Below, piece after piece: positions 5,463 through 5,467 of a DNA stretch of 5,467 nt. This DNA is from an uncultured Bacilli bacterium (GTDB lineage: Bacteria > Bacillota_I > Bacilli_A > RF39 > UBA660). Both the position numbers and the translations under genes were made by a program. The stretch covers positions 1 to 5,467 of the forward strand of contig CANRMZ010000087.1 in NCBI GenBank assembly GCA_947631885.1. Reading direction: 5' to 3'. Position 1 is the stretch's first letter. Each line of letters begins with the position of its first letter. The notes under the pieces are model-generated. The model did not search any database. It saw only the letters and a list, made by a program, of their open reading frames with translations, and was not told where the DNA came from.

Positions 5463-5467
5463 TCTTA

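Noticed and set aside
1..5467. CRISPR array, insertion sequence, prophage or tRNA
   Set aside because: I saw no regularly spaced repeats, transposase or integrase motifs, long terminal inverted repeats, or tRNA-like cloverleaf anywhere in the window. The genes share the same AT-rich style.

Overview
The window is AT-rich chromosomal DNA that looks like a low-GC Firmicute, most likely an uncultured Bacilli-type or Mollicutes-related gut lineage (inference from composition, gene content and gene style). Supporting signs are Bacillus-type Shine-Dalgarno sequences, near-consensus SigA-type promoters, hairpin-plus-U-tract terminators, and the Firmicute/Mollicute-specific YlxM protein. TGA appears to be a true stop: ftsY ends in a TGA that forms an ATGA overlap with ylxM. 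Tryptophans in ftsY and the membrane-protein gene are TGG, so the standard bacterial code fits and the Mycoplasma code does not. I see no mobile element, CRISPR array, tRNA or rRNA.

Layout: (1) Positions 1-1443 (+) hold a tightly packed cluster: the 3' end of a YebC/PmpR-family gene, then ftsY (SRP receptor GTPase) after a 1-nt gap, then a short ylxM overlapping ftsY by 4 nt. It ends at a strong bidirectional terminator whose stem begins inside the ylxM stop codon. ffh, the usual partner after ylxM, is absent here. (2) Positions 1447-3012 (-) encode a 521-residue polytopic membrane protein, convergent with ylxM. It resembles the GT-C type of lipid-phosphosugar-dependent glycosyltransferase and starts at TTG behind a good ribosome-binding site. 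(3) Positions 3013-3298 form a divergent regulatory region. It has an extended -10 promoter for the membrane gene, overlapping inverted repeats and a cre-like sequence between the two promoters, and a candidate rightward promoter leading into a roughly 95-nt leader that ends in a clear intrinsic terminator ahead of dacA. (4) Positions 3299-4438 (+) encode a secreted D-alanyl-D-alanine carboxypeptidase (PBP5/DacA type). (5) Positions 4512-5462 (+) encode an unrecognised 316-residue soluble protein with a possible Cys-His-Asp catalytic triad, driven by an almost perfect SigA promoter.

Working together: the first block concerns co-translational targeting of membrane proteins plus a translation or transcription factor. 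The middle genes concern the cell envelope, through probable glycosylation and peptidoglycan trimming. The last gene has no known function. The points most worth a second look are the dacA leader with its terminator, the shared operator-like palindromes between the divergent genes, and the candidate Cys-His-Asp enzyme.
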